DNA of 64,000 bases. Source: Planotetraspora silvatica. Lineage in GTDB: Bacteria > Actinomycetota > Actinomycetes > Streptosporangiales > Streptosporangiaceae. The notes below the pieces were generated by a model. It ran no database searches, had not been told where the DNA came from, and saw nothing but the letters and a program-made list of their open reading frames with translations. Of this stretch, positions 16,127 to 25,751 are shown piece by piece. The position numbers and the translations under genes were made by a program. Within the stretch, counting starts at the first letter, position 1, and each line of letters opens with the position of its first letter. The stretch is taken from positions 232,340 through 296,339 of the forward strand of contig NZ_BOOQ01000013.1 in the NCBI RefSeq assembly GCF_016863315.1, written 5' to 3'.

Positions 16127-17236
16127 GGCCGTCCGGTTCAGGCCCGCCTCGATGTGGTTCACGGCCGTGATGGCGCCGTACGCCAGCAGGCGCACGAGGT
16201 CGGCGTCGCCGTCCGGGGTGACGGTCCGCGTGGCGGATCGCCACGCGGCCACGTCCGCGTCGGCGATCCGGTACGGCGCGACCGCGGCGAGCAGGGCGAG
16301 CCGGGCGGCGGGACGATCGGCCCCCGGCAGAGAGGCCGTCTGATCGGACGGCCATCCGCCCGCCAGAGGCGGATGCGCGCCGTCCCACTCCCGGACCTGG
16401 GCCTCGACGACGCGGCGGGCCTCGGGACCGAGCAACTCCCCGCCACTCCCGGCAGCGGCGCGCAGGGCGGCGAACGCGGTGGCTATCGCGGAGCCGCTCG
16501 GCGAGCCCGCCGTCCATGCGGGCGCCCTGTCGAGCGAGGATCTCGATCCGTCCGGCGAGCCCGAGCCGGTCAAGGGGCCCGAGCCGTCCGGATGGCCCCC
16601 GAGCAGCGGCAGGCTCCGGCCCGGCGTCTGCCGCCGCCGCGTCGCGCCGGCCACCGCACGCCCGCCGGCCCGGCGCACGAGCCGCCACCGCTGGACGCCG
16701 CCGGGCAGCAGGTCGTCGGTCAGAAGCGCCGACACCATGCGGTTGATGAAGTGGAAGGCCAGCGCGGTCCCGATGTACTCGGCCGCGAGGCCGGCGGGGA
16801 AGGGCGGCTCAGCGGAATCGGCCGCGTCGGCCGCGTCGGCCTCGCGGGACGTGCGGGTGGCCATGGCCCAGGCGAGCAACCGCGCGTGCCGGGGGTCGGC
16901 GGGCGTGCCACCGCGCGCGACCGTCTCCGCGAGCTCGTGGGCGCCGGTCGCGTGGAGCAGCATCGTGTGCGCGTCGACGCAGAAGGGACATCGGTTGGCC
17001 AGCGACACGGCGACGGCCACGACCTCCTTGTCCATCCTGGAGGCGTCGCCGGCGACCAGGGACTCACGCAGCATGGCCCACGTGGCGGCAAGCAGATCCG
17101 GCGCGGGCGACAGGGTCATGAACAGCGGCATGCGGGCGAGGCCGAAGTCCTCGGCCAACTGGCGGTAGACGCCGGCGACCTGACCGGTCGCCGCTCCCGT
17201 CGTGATCGGGGTGATGTATCGGAACGGCATGGGCAT
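16118..17236 (-). CDS. Carboxymuconolactone decarboxylase / AhpD-like family protein
   Basis: A 372-residue protein with an AhpD-like fold in its N-terminal half. The redox motif CPFCVDAHT (C-x2-C-x3-H) sits near residue 84, within ASRMDKEVVAVAVSLANRC. The C-terminal half is a second, degenerate copy of the helical domain rich in Ala and Gly, with a Pro/Gly/Ser-rich linker (about residues 190-230). The start ATG 17236 (MPMPFRYITP) follows GGAGA. Such proteins are peroxidase-like or of unknown function. It diverges from a two-component system across 281 bp. Confidence 0.85.
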   Translation of the reverse strand: MPMPFRYITPITTGAATGQVAGVYRQLAEDFGLARMPLFMTLSPAPDLLAATWAMLRESLVAGDASRMDKEVVAVAVSLANRCPFCVDAHTMLLHATGAHELAETVARGGTPADPRHARLLAWAMATRTSREADAADAADSAEPPFPAGLAAEYIGTALAFHFINRMVSALLTDDLLPGGVQRWRLVRRAGGRAVAGATRRRQTPGRSLPLLGGHPDGSGPLTGSGSPDGSRSSLDRAPAWTAGSPSGSAIATAFAALRAAAGSGGELLGPEARRVVEAQVREWDGAHPPLAGGWPSDQTASLPGADRPAARLALLAAVAPYRIADADVAAWRSATRTVTPDGDADLVRLLAYGAITAVNHIEAGLNRTAHA

Positions 17237-17517
17237 GGCGGGTCTCCAGTGGCTGCGGGACGGTGCGATCGGTGCGAACGGCGCATACGTGCGGCGACGG
17301 TTCGCCGGCGGCGCCGTGGCCCTGGTCTCTCGCCCTCGGCTCGCCGGCGTCCTCATCGATGCTGCTCGCCGGACGGCCGCAAGTCGTCGGACGAGGGGAG
17401 GCCGTCGCCGTCACTCCCTCACCTTCCTCGGCGGGGGGACGTACTCCACGGGAAGTAGCGCCGGGTCGGTCCCGTGGGAGGAGGACCGGAGTCCCGGAGG
17501 GGGATTATGGTGCGTTC

Positions 17518-18822
17518 ATGAACGGTGATCGCGGCTTACGTGCCCATGCACCGGACCTCGCGCTCGCCGTCGCGGTCGGGGCTCTGCTGGCGATCGGTGG
17601 CGCGATCATTCCCTCGCAGGTGGTCGGGACTTCGGACCTGCTCGGGTACGCCGCCACCGTCGTGGGGGCCCTGGGTCTCGCCGTCTGCCGCCGCGCCCCT
17701 GTCGCGGCACTGGCCGTCACCTCCGTCGGCATGCTGGCCTACCTCCTGCAGTGGGGCGCGACGACGTCCGCGGCCTTCCCCGTGCTGATCACCGTCTTCT
17801 TCGCCGTGCAGGCCGGCCACCGCGTGCCGGCCATCGTCACCAGTGCGATCTTCCTGGGCGGCAGTCTGGCGATCGCCCTGTCGTCCACCACGGCGCCGGG
17901 GACGGCGCCGCCGGTCCTCCGCGACATCGCCGACCGCACGGGCCTGCTCCTCGGCTGGTTCGTGGCCGCCAACGTGGCGGGAGTGGTCACCCGGCACCGC
18001 CAGGCGTATCTGCAGCAGGTGGAGCAGCGGGCGATTGAGGCCGAGCGGACGCGCGAGGAGACCGCCCTGCGCCGCGCCGGAGAGGAACGTCTACGGATCG
18101 CCCGCGAGCTGCACGACTCGCTGACGCACAGCATCTCCATCATCAAGGTCCAGTCGGGCGTGGCCGTTCACCTCGCGCGCAAACGCGGCGAGGAGGTGCC
18201 CGACGCTCTGGTGGCCATTCAGGAGGCCAGCGGCGAGGCGATGCGCGAGCTGCGGGCGACGCTCGAGGTGTTGCGCGTCCCCGGCGACGAGACGGCGGGG
18301 GGCGGGGTGAACCGGCTCGCCGAACTGGCCGAGCGCGCCCGGTCGACCGGCGTGCCCACCGACCTCGAGATCAGCGGGGCCCCTCGGCCGCTGCCCCCTG
18401 ACGTCGACCGCGCGGTCTACCGCATCGTCCAGGAATCCCTCACCAACATCACCCGGCACGCGGGCCCCGCGACGGCCTGCATCCGGGTCCGCTACACCCC
18501 GGACGACCTGGTCGTACAGGTCGACGACGACGGGCAGGCGAAGCCGGGGACCGCCCCGGCGCCCGGCTTCGGGCTGACCGGCATGCGCGAACGGGTCGAC
18601 GCGCTCGGCGGGAGGCTCCGGGCGGAGCCGCGCGCCGAAGGTGGTTTCAGCGTCCGCGCGGAGATTCCCCTGCCCCTTCCACAACAGACCGGCGCTCAGC
18701 CCGACTCAATACAGCAGAACGACATACAGCAGAACGGCACGCGACTGGACGGCCCTCGGCGGAATGGCACACGACTGAACGGCACGCGGCCTCAGGCGCC
18801 GGTCGGCGAGGGAACGGCGTGA
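17518..18822 (+). CDS. NarL-family sensor histidine kinase
   Basis: A 434-residue membrane sensor of two-component class HPK7. About five N-terminal hydrophobic helices (residues 15-160) are followed by a coiled coil, the HisKA_3 phospho-acceptor ELHDSLTHSIS (His near residue 200), and an HATPase_c domain with RIVQESLTNITRHAG and GFGLTGMRERVDALGG. The C-terminal 45 residues are a low-complexity Gln/Asn/Arg/Gly tail (repeated QQNGTRL-like units). ATG 17518 lies 13 bp after GGAGGGGGA. It overlaps the response regulator by 4 bp (GTGA). The signal is unknown. Confidence 0.92.
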   Translation: MNGDRGLRAHAPDLALAVAVGALLAIGGAIIPSQVVGTSDLLGYAATVVGALGLAVCRRAPVAALAVTSVGMLAYLLQWGATTSAAFPVLITVFFAVQAGHRVPAIVTSAIFLGGSLAIALSSTTAPGTAPPVLRDIADRTGLLLGWFVAANVAGVVTRHRQAYLQQVEQRAIEAERTREETALRRAGEERLRIARELHDSLTHSISIIKVQSGVAVHLARKRGEEVPDALVAIQEASGEAMRELRATLEVLRVPGDETAGGGVNRLAELAERARSTGVPTDLEISGAPRPLPPDVDRAVYRIVQESLTNITRHAGPATACIRVRYTPDDLVVQVDDDGQAKPGTAPAPGFGLTGMRERVDALGGRLRAEPRAEGGFSVRAEIPLPLPQQTGAQPDSIQQNDIQQNGTRLDGPRRNGTRLNGTRPQAPVGEGTA

Positions 18823-19493
18823 ACCGCGCGATCCGTGTGCTCCTCGTCGACGACCAGGCGCTCATCCGCGCCGGGTTCCGCGCGCTGCTCGACGCCGAGG
18901 ACGACATCGAGGTGGTCGGCGAGGCCCGCGACGGCCACCAGGGCGTGGCGCTGGCGGAACAGCACCTGCCGGACGTCGCCCTGGTCGACGTCCAGATGCC
19001 CGGGATGGACGGCATCGAGACCACCCGCCGGATCGCCGCCGACCCCCGTCTGGAAGGCGTGCGCGTGGTGATCCTCACCAACTACGGCCTGGACGACTAC
19101 GTCTTCCAGGCCCTGCGCGCCGGCGCGAGCGGGTTCCTGCTCAAGGACACCGAGCCGGCGGAATTGCTGAGGGCCGTCCGGGTCGCCTCCCTCGGCGAGG
19201 CGCTCCTGTCCCCCGCCGTCACCCGCAGGCTCATCAGCGAGTACGTCTCCCGCCCGCCGGACACCATCAGGCCGTCGGCCCTGGAGGTCCTCACCAACCG
19301 TGAGCGTGAGGTCGTCGCACTGGTCGCGCGCGGGCTCACCAACGACGACATCGCCGGGCGCATGGTGATCAGCCCGTACACCGCCAAGACCCACGTCAGC
19401 AGGGCCATGACCAAGCTCGGGGCACGCGACCGGGCGCAGCTCGTCGTGTTCGCCTACGAGTCGGGCCTCATCACCGCGCGAGACTCTCACTGA
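18819..19493 (+). CDS. LuxR/NarL-family response regulator
   Basis: A 224-residue partner of the upstream kinase. The receiver has DDQ near the N-terminus, the phospho-acceptor in VALVDVQMPGMDG, and the switch Thr/Lys region LTNYG and LLKDTEP. The C-terminal LuxR-type HTH is LTNREREVVALVARGLTNDD with ISPYTAKTHVSRAMTKLG. The start GTG 18819 overlaps the kinase stop. The 3' end overlaps the convergent amidohydrolase gene by 23 bp. Confidence 0.95.
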   Translation: MNRAIRVLLVDDQALIRAGFRALLDAEDDIEVVGEARDGHQGVALAEQHLPDVALVDVQMPGMDGIETTRRIAADPRLEGVRVVILTNYGLDDYVFQALRAGASGFLLKDTEPAELLRAVRVASLGEALLSPAVTRRLISEYVSRPPDTIRPSALEVLTNREREVVALVARGLTNDDIAGRMVISPYTAKTHVSRAMTKLGARDRAQLVVFAYESGLITARDSH

Positions 19494-20700
19494 CGGGGTC
19501 CGTCAGCAGGTCCTCCAGGACGCGGGCCAGGGCGGCGACCCCGGCCAGGCAGTCGGCCCGCTCGGCCTGCTCCTCCGGGGAGTGTGAGACGCCCGTTGGG
19601 TTGCGCACGAACAACATGGCCGTCGGAACGGCGGAGGCGAGGATGCCCGCGTCGTGACCCGCGCCCGTGGGCAGGACGGGAGCCCCGCCGAGCAATCCCG
19701 CCAGACGGTCCCTGAGCGGGCCGTCGAAGTCCACCACCGGCGTGTACGACTCGCGGGTCACCTCCGCCCCCGAGGCGCGGGTGATCTCCGCCACGAGCGC
19801 GTCGAGGACGCCGGGGTCGGCGGCCCGGGAGTCCAGCCACGCGGTGACCCGCGACGCGATGGCGTTGGTGCCGTTGGGCTCCACCGCGACCTTCCCGAAG
19901 GTGGCGAGCGCGCCGGCACGACGCGCCCGCTCCTGGGCGTCCAGGACGGCGGCGGCGAACACCGGCATCGGGTCGCGGCGGTCCTCCATGCGCGTCGTGC
20001 CCGCGTGGTTCGCCTGGCCGTGGAAGTCGAACCGCCAGCGGCCGTGCGGCCAGATCGCGGAGGCCACCCCGATCGGGGCCTCGCCCAGATTCCGGCCCTG
20101 CTCGACATGGAGCTCCACGAAGGCGGCGATCCTCGACAGCCGTTCCTCATCACGCCCGAGCGCAGAAGGGTCCCGGCCGGCCCTCTCCATGGCGGTCGCC
20201 AGGCTCACGCCGCCGTCGTCCGTGAGGGCCCGGGCCCGGCCGGGATCGAGCACCCCGGTCATGAGCCGCGACCCGACGCAGGCCACACCGAACCTGGCGC
20301 CCTCCTCGTCGCCGAAGTTGACGATCCCCAGCGGACGCGATCCGGTCGCGTCGTGCTCCCGCAGCAGATCGAGCGCCGCGAAGGCCGACACCACCCCGAG
20401 GGGCCCGTCGAACGCCCCGCCGTCCGGCACCGAGTCGAGGTGGGAGCCGGTGACGACGGCGCCGCCGGCGGCCGGGTCCCCCGACCAGGCCCACTGGTTG
20501 CCGTTGCCGTCGACCTCGTAGGCGAGCCCTCTGGCGCGCGCCTGCTCCTCGAACCAGGCGCGGCACTCGGCGTCGGCGGCCGTCCACGCGTGGCGGCGGT
20601 AGCCGCCGCTCCCGCCGTGCCGCCCCACCGGGAGCAGCTCCGCCCACATGCGGCGGAAGCCGTCCTCGGCCTGCGCCGAGGCCTCCTCCGGATCGATCAC
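19471..20700 (-). CDS. Zn-dependent N-carbamoyl/allantoate amidohydrolase (AllC-like)
   Basis: A 409-residue M20-type amidohydrolase of the hydantoinase/carbamoylase family. Zinc and substrate motifs are present: [54 protein letters not shown] and the terminal PTGAGHDAG and GVSHSPEE. It overlaps hutU by 4 bp (GTG 20700 in the urocanase stop), so co-translation is very likely. In Streptomyces a gene of this family sits in the hut cluster, so action on an N-formyl or N-formimino-glutamate intermediate is more likely than allantoate here. This is inference; the usual hutF and hutI genes are missing downstream. Confidence 0.85.
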   Translation of the reverse strand: MIDPEEASAQAEDGFRRMWAELLPVGRHGGSGGYRRHAWTAADAECRAWFEEQARARGLAYEVDGNGNQWAWSGDPAAGGAVVTGSHLDSVPDGGAFDGPLGVVSAFAALDLLREHDATGSRPLGIVNFGDEEGARFGVACVGSRLMTGVLDPGRARALTDDGGVSLATAMERAGRDPSALGRDEERLSRIAAFVELHVEQGRNLGEAPIGVASAIWPHGRWRFDFHGQANHAGTTRMEDRRDPMPVFAAAVLDAQERARRAGALATFGKVAVEPNGTNAIASRVTAWLDSRAADPGVLDALVAEITRASGAEVTRESYTPVVDFDGPLRDRLAGLLGGAPVLPTGAGHDAGILASAVPTAMLFVRNPTGVSHSPEEQAERADCLAGVAALARVLEDLLTDPVSESLAR

Positions 20701-22361
20701 TCGCCCTCGCTCATCGGGATCCGCACGCCGCGCTCCTGCGCGACCTCGGCCGCACGGTCGTAACCGGCGTCGACGTGCCGGATGACGCCCATCCCCGGGT
20801 CGTTGGTCAGGACCCGCCGGATCTTCTCTCCGGCCAGAGCCGTGCCGTCGGCGACCGTGACCTGGCCCGCGTGGATCGATCGGCCGATCCCGACGCCTCC
20901 GCCGTGGTGGATGGACACCCATGACGCGCCGGACGCGACGTTGACCATCGCGTTGAGCAGCGGCCAGTCGGCGATCGCGTCGGAGCCGTCGAGCATGGCC
21001 TCGGTCTCCCGGTACGGCGAGGCCACGCTGCCGGCGTCGAGATGATCGCGGCCGATCACGATCGGGGCCTGGAGCTCGCCCGAGGCGACCATGTCGTTGA
21101 ACCGCTCACCGGCTCTGTCCCGCTCGCCGTACCCCAGCCAGCAGATCCGGGCGGGCAGCCCCTGGAACTTGACCCGCTCGCCCGCCATCCTGATCCAGCG
21201 GGCCAGCGGCTCGTTGTCGGGGAAGAGCTCCAGGATCGCCTTGTCGGTCTTCGCGATGTCCTCGGCCTCGCCCGACAGGGCCGCCCAGCGGAACGGGCCC
21301 TTGCCCTCGCAGAACAGCGGCCGGATGTAGGCGGGCACGAAACCGGGGAAGTCGAAGGCCCGGCCGTAGCCGGCGAGCTCCGCCTCGCCGCGGATGGAGT
21401 TGCCGTAGTCGAAGACCTCCGCACCCGCGTCCTGGAAGCCCACCATGGCCGCCACGTGCCTGGCCATCGACGCGCGGGCCCTTTCCGTGAAGCCCTCGGG
21501 GTCCTTGGCCGCCTCGTCCGCCATGTCCTCGAACGCCATGCCGACCGGCAGGTAGCTCAGCGGGTCGTGCGCGGACGTCTGGTCGGTCACGACGTCGATC
21601 TCCGCGCTGCGGGCAAGCAGCTCCGGTACGGCCACCGCGGCGTTGGCCTCGACCCCGATCGACAACGGGCGGCGCAGGTCGCGTGCCTCATAGGCGAGGC
21701 GCAGTGCCTCGTCGAGGTTCGCGGCCCGGACGTCGAGGTAGCCGTGCTCGATGCGCCGGTCGATCGAGCGCGGATCACAGTCGACGCAGATCGCCACGCC
21801 GCCGTTCATCGTGACCGCGAGCGGCTGGGCGCCGCCCATGCCCCCGAGCCCGGCGGTGAGCGTGATCGTGCCGGCCAGCGATCCGCCGAACCTCTTGGCG
21901 GCGACGGCCGCGAACGTCTCGTAGGTGCCCTGCAGGATGCCCTGCGTGCCGATGTAGATCCACGATCCCGCGGTCATCTGGCCGTACATGGTCAGGCCGA
22001 GCTGCTCCAGCCGCCTGAACTCGGGCCAGGTCGCCCAGTCGCCGACCAGGTTGGAGTTCGCGAGGAGCACGCGGGGCGCCCACTCATGGGTGGTCATCAC
22101 CCCCACCGGACGGCCGGACTGCACAAGCAGCGTCTCGTCGGCCCGCAGCGTGGCGAGGGTGCGGACGATCGCGTCGAACGACCGCCAGTCACGGGCCGCC
22201 CTGCCGGTCCCTCCGTAGACCACGAGCTTGTCGGGATGCTCGGCGACCTCCGGGTCGAGGTTGTTCATCAACATCCGCAGGGCGGCCTCCTGCTGCCATC
22301 CCTGAGTGTTCAGCGACGTGCCCCGCGGCGCCCTTACCGGGCGTGGACCGCTCTGCTCCAT
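20697..22361 (-). CDS. hutU: Urocanate hydratase
   Basis: A 554-residue NAD-dependent urocanase, the second step of histidine breakdown (urocanate to imidazolonepropionate). Conserved segments include [63 protein letters not shown] and [12 protein letters not shown], and [17 protein letters not shown] near the C-terminus. ATG 22361 is chosen over an in-frame ATG nine codons upstream because GGAGG lies eight bases before it. It begins a two-gene operon with the AllC-like gene. Histidine ammonia-lyase and imidazolonepropionase are not in the window. Confidence 0.97.
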   Translation of the reverse strand: MEQSGPRPVRAPRGTSLNTQGWQQEAALRMLMNNLDPEVAEHPDKLVVYGGTGRAARDWRSFDAIVRTLATLRADETLLVQSGRPVGVMTTHEWAPRVLLANSNLVGDWATWPEFRRLEQLGLTMYGQMTAGSWIYIGTQGILQGTYETFAAVAAKRFGGSLAGTITLTAGLGGMGGAQPLAVTMNGGVAICVDCDPRSIDRRIEHGYLDVRAANLDEALRLAYEARDLRRPLSIGVEANAAVAVPELLARSAEIDVVTDQTSAHDPLSYLPVGMAFEDMADEAAKDPEGFTERARASMARHVAAMVGFQDAGAEVFDYGNSIRGEAELAGYGRAFDFPGFVPAYIRPLFCEGKGPFRWAALSGEAEDIAKTDKAILELFPDNEPLARWIRMAGERVKFQGLPARICWLGYGERDRAGERFNDMVASGELQAPIVIGRDHLDAGSVASPYRETEAMLDGSDAIADWPLLNAMVNVASGASWVSIHHGGGVGIGRSIHAGQVTVADGTALAGEKIRRVLTNDPGMGVIRHVDAGYDRAAEVAQERGVRIPMSEGE

Positions 22362-22443
22362 GTTCACGACCTCCTCGACGGCCATCACGTACGGCCGGCA
22401 TGTTCATTCATATCCAAGACAGCGGCCGGACCGCGAGAGCGGG

Positions 22444-22995
22444 TCAGGCCCCTTCGGCCAGCCACTCCTGCACCTGCTTGCGCGCATGGTGCAACCGGGA
22501 CTTCAGGGTGCCCAGCGGGATCTCGAGCCGCTCGACGATCTCGGAGTACTCCATCTCGCCGATGTCGCGGTAGACCAGCGGGGCCACCAGATGGGGGCTC
22601 TCGCGCTCGAGCCTCTCCAGGGCCTCAAGCAGGTCGAGGCGCGAGCCGGCGATCACGCTGGTGGTGCGCGGGTCGGGACGGAGATTCTCCTCGGAGGTGA
22701 TGTGCTCCTCCCCGGCCCGCCTCTTGAGCTCCCGGTACTTCTGGCGTGAGCAGTTCGCGATCACGGTGTACAGCCAGGTGTTGAACTTGCTACGCCCCTC
22801 GAAGGTGTGGATCTTCCTCGCCACCAGCAGCAGCACGTCCTGCGCGGCCTCCTCCGCGTCCTCCCGGTACGGCAGGAAGCGGCCGCAGCGCCGTACGACA
22901 TCGGGCTGGATGCGCCGGAGCAGAAGATCAAGCGAGGCGGCGTCGCCCGCTGCCGCCTGCGCGGCGAGGGCGTCCGTCTCCGATGCGGGCGGCAC
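22444..22995 (-). CDS. ECF-type RNA polymerase sigma factor
   Basis: A 183-residue extracytoplasmic-function sigma-70. Region 2 is YREDAEEAAQDVLLLVARKI and FNTWLYTVIANCSRQKYREL; region 4 is MEYSEIVERLEIPLGTLKSRL followed by HHARKQVQEWL. The start is GTG 22995 with AAGGAG eight bases upstream. No anti-sigma gene follows. The divergent neighbour is a transmembrane Ser/Thr kinase, a possible alternative input, but that is inference from position. Confidence 0.93.
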   Translation of the reverse strand: MPPASETDALAAQAAAGDAASLDLLLRRIQPDVVRRCGRFLPYREDAEEAAQDVLLLVARKIHTFEGRSKFNTWLYTVIANCSRQKYRELKRRAGEEHITSEENLRPDPRTTSVIAGSRLDLLEALERLERESPHLVAPLVYRDIGEMEYSEIVERLEIPLGTLKSRLHHARKQVQEWLAEGA

Positions 22996-23117
22996 GGGGG
23001 CGACTCCTTCTGTGACTTCCTGTTACTTCGGCTTGCTTTGTCTTGCTTCGTCTGCTTCGTCCCAGGCTTCAGCCGACTCGTCCGGCGCTCCTGCCGCCGG
23101 TTCGCCGGGGGGTGGCT

Positions 23118-24899
23118 ATGGGGTGGTTCGATGGGCGGCGCGTCGGGCGAGCGGAGAACCCGGGCATGATATACGGCATGCCCCCTCCCCCGCAGATAGG
23201 CCGCTACCGGCTGGAACGACGTCTGGGCTCCGGCGCGTTCGCCACCGTGTGGCTGGCCCACGACGATCTGCTGGACGCGCCCGTCGCGGTCAAGGTCATG
23301 GCGGAGAACTGGGCCTACCGCATGGACATCCGGGAGCGGTTCCTCTCCGAGGCCCGGCTGCTGCGCCGGGCCGCGTCCAGCGGCGTTGTGCAGGTCTTCG
23401 ACATCGGCCAGCTTCCGGACGAGCGGCCGTATTTCGTGATGGAACACGCTGACCGCGGCACGCTGGAAGACCGGCTGGCCGACGGCCCGATGCCCCTGGT
23501 GGAGGCGCTGCGGCTGGCGGCGGAGACCGCTCACGGAGTGGCCGCCCTCCATGAGGCGGGGATCGTGCACCGGGACATCAAGCCGTCCAACGTGCTGATC
23601 AGGAGCGTGGCGGGTGGCCGCGAGCGGGTGCTGGTGGCCGATCTCGGGCTGGCCAAGAGCCTCGCGCAGGCCTCCGGTCTCACCATGGCCGCGGGATCGG
23701 CCGGCTACATGGCCCCCGAACAGGCTGAACCGAGCGCGGGTATCGACGCGCGGGCCGACGTGTACGGCCTGGGAGCGCTCGTCTACCACCTGGTCACGGG
23801 AAGCGTCCCCGGATCCCCCGGGAAGGTCGTCCCCGCCGGTGACCTACGCCCTGACCTGCCGGAAGGCGTCCAGCAGACCATCCAGCGCGCCATGGAACCC
23901 GACAGGGAGCGGCGGTGGCCGACCGCGGCGAGCCTGGCGGCCGAGCTTGAGGCCCAGCTCAGCGGGCTGGTCGGCGCGCCGGCTGGGCAGCCACTCGGCG
24001 CACCCGTCGGCGAGCCGGCCGATGTGCCCGCCCACGACCCTGCCGACGCGCCCGCCCATGGACAGGGTGATGAGCAGGGCCGCACGCGATTCCTCGATCT
24101 CCACGGTGAAGCAGGCGTCACGCGACTGGGCGGTGATCAGCACGCGGAGCAGGTCGTCACGGAGATCGGTCAGGAGGCGGCCCGGCGATACAACGGGCAG
24201 AGTGACGAGCCGGCCGACGGGTCAGGCACGGGACAGACCCACGAGCCGAGCGCGCGACCGGCCGACGAGCCGAGCGCGCTGCAGACCGGCGAACCGCGTG
24301 CGCTGCGGGCCGGACGACCGGCCGCGCCGCCACGACGCCGGGGCCGGCGGGCTCCGCTGGCCGCCGCGCTCGCCGCCGCCGTGCTGGTGCTCGCCGGGGC
24401 GGGCGTCATCACCTACCTCACGTCCTCCAGCCCCCCCGCGGGTCTGGTGGAAGTGAGCGACGCCACCGGGCGCATCAAGCTGAAGGTGCCCGCGGCATGG
24501 GGACGTCAGGTGGTCACCGCGGGCTGGAACCCGAAGAGCCTGGGACTGACCGGGGCCCAGGAGCCCGGCCTCACCGTGGCTGACGATCTGAAAAACTGGC
24601 AGGACCTGAAGGCCCAGGTCAGCGGCGTTCTCGTGGGGCTCACCGAGCAGGCCGCCCTGGCCGGCCGGATGACGACGATCACCCACGACGGCTGCCGGTA
24701 CGACGGCGACCGGCCGTACGCGGATGGCGGGTGGAGAGGCCAGGTGCGGCGCTGGACCGACTGCGCGTCCGGCAGCCTCGAAGAGATCTACCTGACCAGA
24801 GCGGGCAAGGGCGCTCCCTGGGTGTACGTGCAGATCCGCCAGCACGACGGCGCGGACGCGACCGACCAGATCATCCGCGGCCTCGAGGTCAAAGGATGA
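23118..24899 (+). CDS. Transmembrane Ser/Thr protein kinase with extracytoplasmic domain
   Basis: A 593-residue receptor-type Hanks kinase. The kinase domain (about residues 25-290) has LGSGAFATVW, VAVKVM, HRDIKPSNVL, ADLGLAK (DLG in place of DFG) and GSAGYMAPEQ. A long Pro/Asp/Glu/Ala-rich linker with short repeats (ADEPSAL-type units) leads to one membrane helix (AAALAAAVLVLAGAGVITYL) and an outer domain of about 150 residues with no recognised family. ATG 23118 follows GGGGGG; ATG 23166 or 23178 are possible. It is divergent from an ECF sigma gene and followed by a DUF4232 lipoprotein, suggesting envelope signalling. Confidence 0.88.
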   Translation: MGWFDGRRVGRAENPGMIYGMPPPPQIGRYRLERRLGSGAFATVWLAHDDLLDAPVAVKVMAENWAYRMDIRERFLSEARLLRRAASSGVVQVFDIGQLPDERPYFVMEHADRGTLEDRLADGPMPLVEALRLAAETAHGVAALHEAGIVHRDIKPSNVLIRSVAGGRERVLVADLGLAKSLAQASGLTMAAGSAGYMAPEQAEPSAGIDARADVYGLGALVYHLVTGSVPGSPGKVVPAGDLRPDLPEGVQQTIQRAMEPDRERRWPTAASLAAELEAQLSGLVGAPAGQPLGAPVGEPADVPAHDPADAPAHGQGDEQGRTRFLDLHGEAGVTRLGGDQHAEQVVTEIGQEAARRYNGQSDEPADGSGTGQTHEPSARPADEPSALQTGEPRALRAGRPAAPPRRRGRRAPLAAALAAAVLVLAGAGVITYLTSSSPPAGLVEVSDATGRIKLKVPAAWGRQVVTAGWNPKSLGLTGAQEPGLTVADDLKNWQDLKAQVSGVLVGLTEQAALAGRMTTITHDGCRYDGDRPYADGGWRGQVRRWTDCASGSLEEIYLTRAGKGAPWVYVQIRQHDGADATDQIIRGLEVKG

Positions 24900-24987
24900 C
24901 GCGGCGATCCGCGAGAACTTTTGGCGCCCGGGTCCCCATCTCACCGGGTGAAGACCGTTCGCACATGACCCAGGAAACGAGGAAGAC

Positions 24988-25716
24988 GTGGCTGACCATC
25001 GGGAACCCGGCACCGAGCGGCGCGTGAGGTCGATGCTCCCGAGCGTGGCTGTGCCGCGAGCCGTGTTGTACACGCTGACCGCGGCCGCCTCCATCGCCGT
25101 GCTGGCCGGATGCACGAGCGTCACCCACGCCTCCGGCGCGCAGAGCCCGCAGACGCTCCCGGGGTCGGCTCAGCCCGCGGACGCGGGTTCCACAGACGAC
25201 GCGCCCGCCGCGCCTGAGACGCCCGCCACACCCGAGGCACCCTCCCCGCCATCCGTCGACCCGGCCCAGAAGCCGAGCCCCCCGGCGAAGCCGCCGGCGG
25301 TTCCCGCCTGCGCCACGAGCCAGCTGAAGATCACCCAGAAGGCGCCGGACGTGGGGGCAGGTCAGCTGAACATGGTGCTGATCTTCACCAACGCGTCCAA
25401 GACCACCTGCAGCCTCAGCGGCTATCCCGGCGTCTCGTACGTCGCGGAGGACGGCGTCCAGTCGGGCAACGCCGCCGAGCGCAGCGGAGGCTCCGCGACC
25501 ACCGTGATGCTCAAGCCCGGCGCCGCGGCGATCTCCAAGCTGCACGACAGCAACGGCGTCGGCGGATACGACCCGAAGCAGTGCGCGCTCTCCCCCGCCC
25601 AGGGCCTGCGGATCTATCCGCCGAACCAGAAGGCCGCGGTGTTCCTCCCCTGGAAGACCTCGCACTGCGCCGGCAAGACCATCCACTCACTGACCGTCAG
25701 CCCCGTCGCGGGCTGA
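24988..25716 (+). CDS. DUF4232 domain-containing lipoprotein
   Basis: A 242-residue exported protein. A hydrophobic stretch ending in the lipobox LAGC (about residues 39-42) is followed by a Pro/Ala/Glu-rich spacer. A DUF4232 domain starts at CATSQLKITQKAP and includes FTNASKTTCSLSGYPGVSYV and the paired C-terminal Cys of CALSPAQGLRIYPP and SHCAGKTIHSL. GTG 24988 is preferred for its GAGGAAG; ATG 25033 would give a shorter leader. It lies 88 bp after the membrane kinase gene. DUF4232 proteins are exported actinobacterial proteins of unknown function. Confidence 0.85.
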   Translation: MADHREPGTERRVRSMLPSVAVPRAVLYTLTAAASIAVLAGCTSVTHASGAQSPQTLPGSAQPADAGSTDDAPAAPETPATPEAPSPPSVDPAQKPSPPAKPPAVPACATSQLKITQKAPDVGAGQLNMVLIFTNASKTTCSLSGYPGVSYVAEDGVQSGNAAERSGGSATTVMLKPGAAAISKLHDSNGVGGYDPKQCALSPAQGLRIYPPNQKAAVFLPWKTSHCAGKTIHSLTVSPVAG

Positions 25717-25751
25717 CAATCAGCTGGCCTCCCGAGACGGGAACTGGCACT

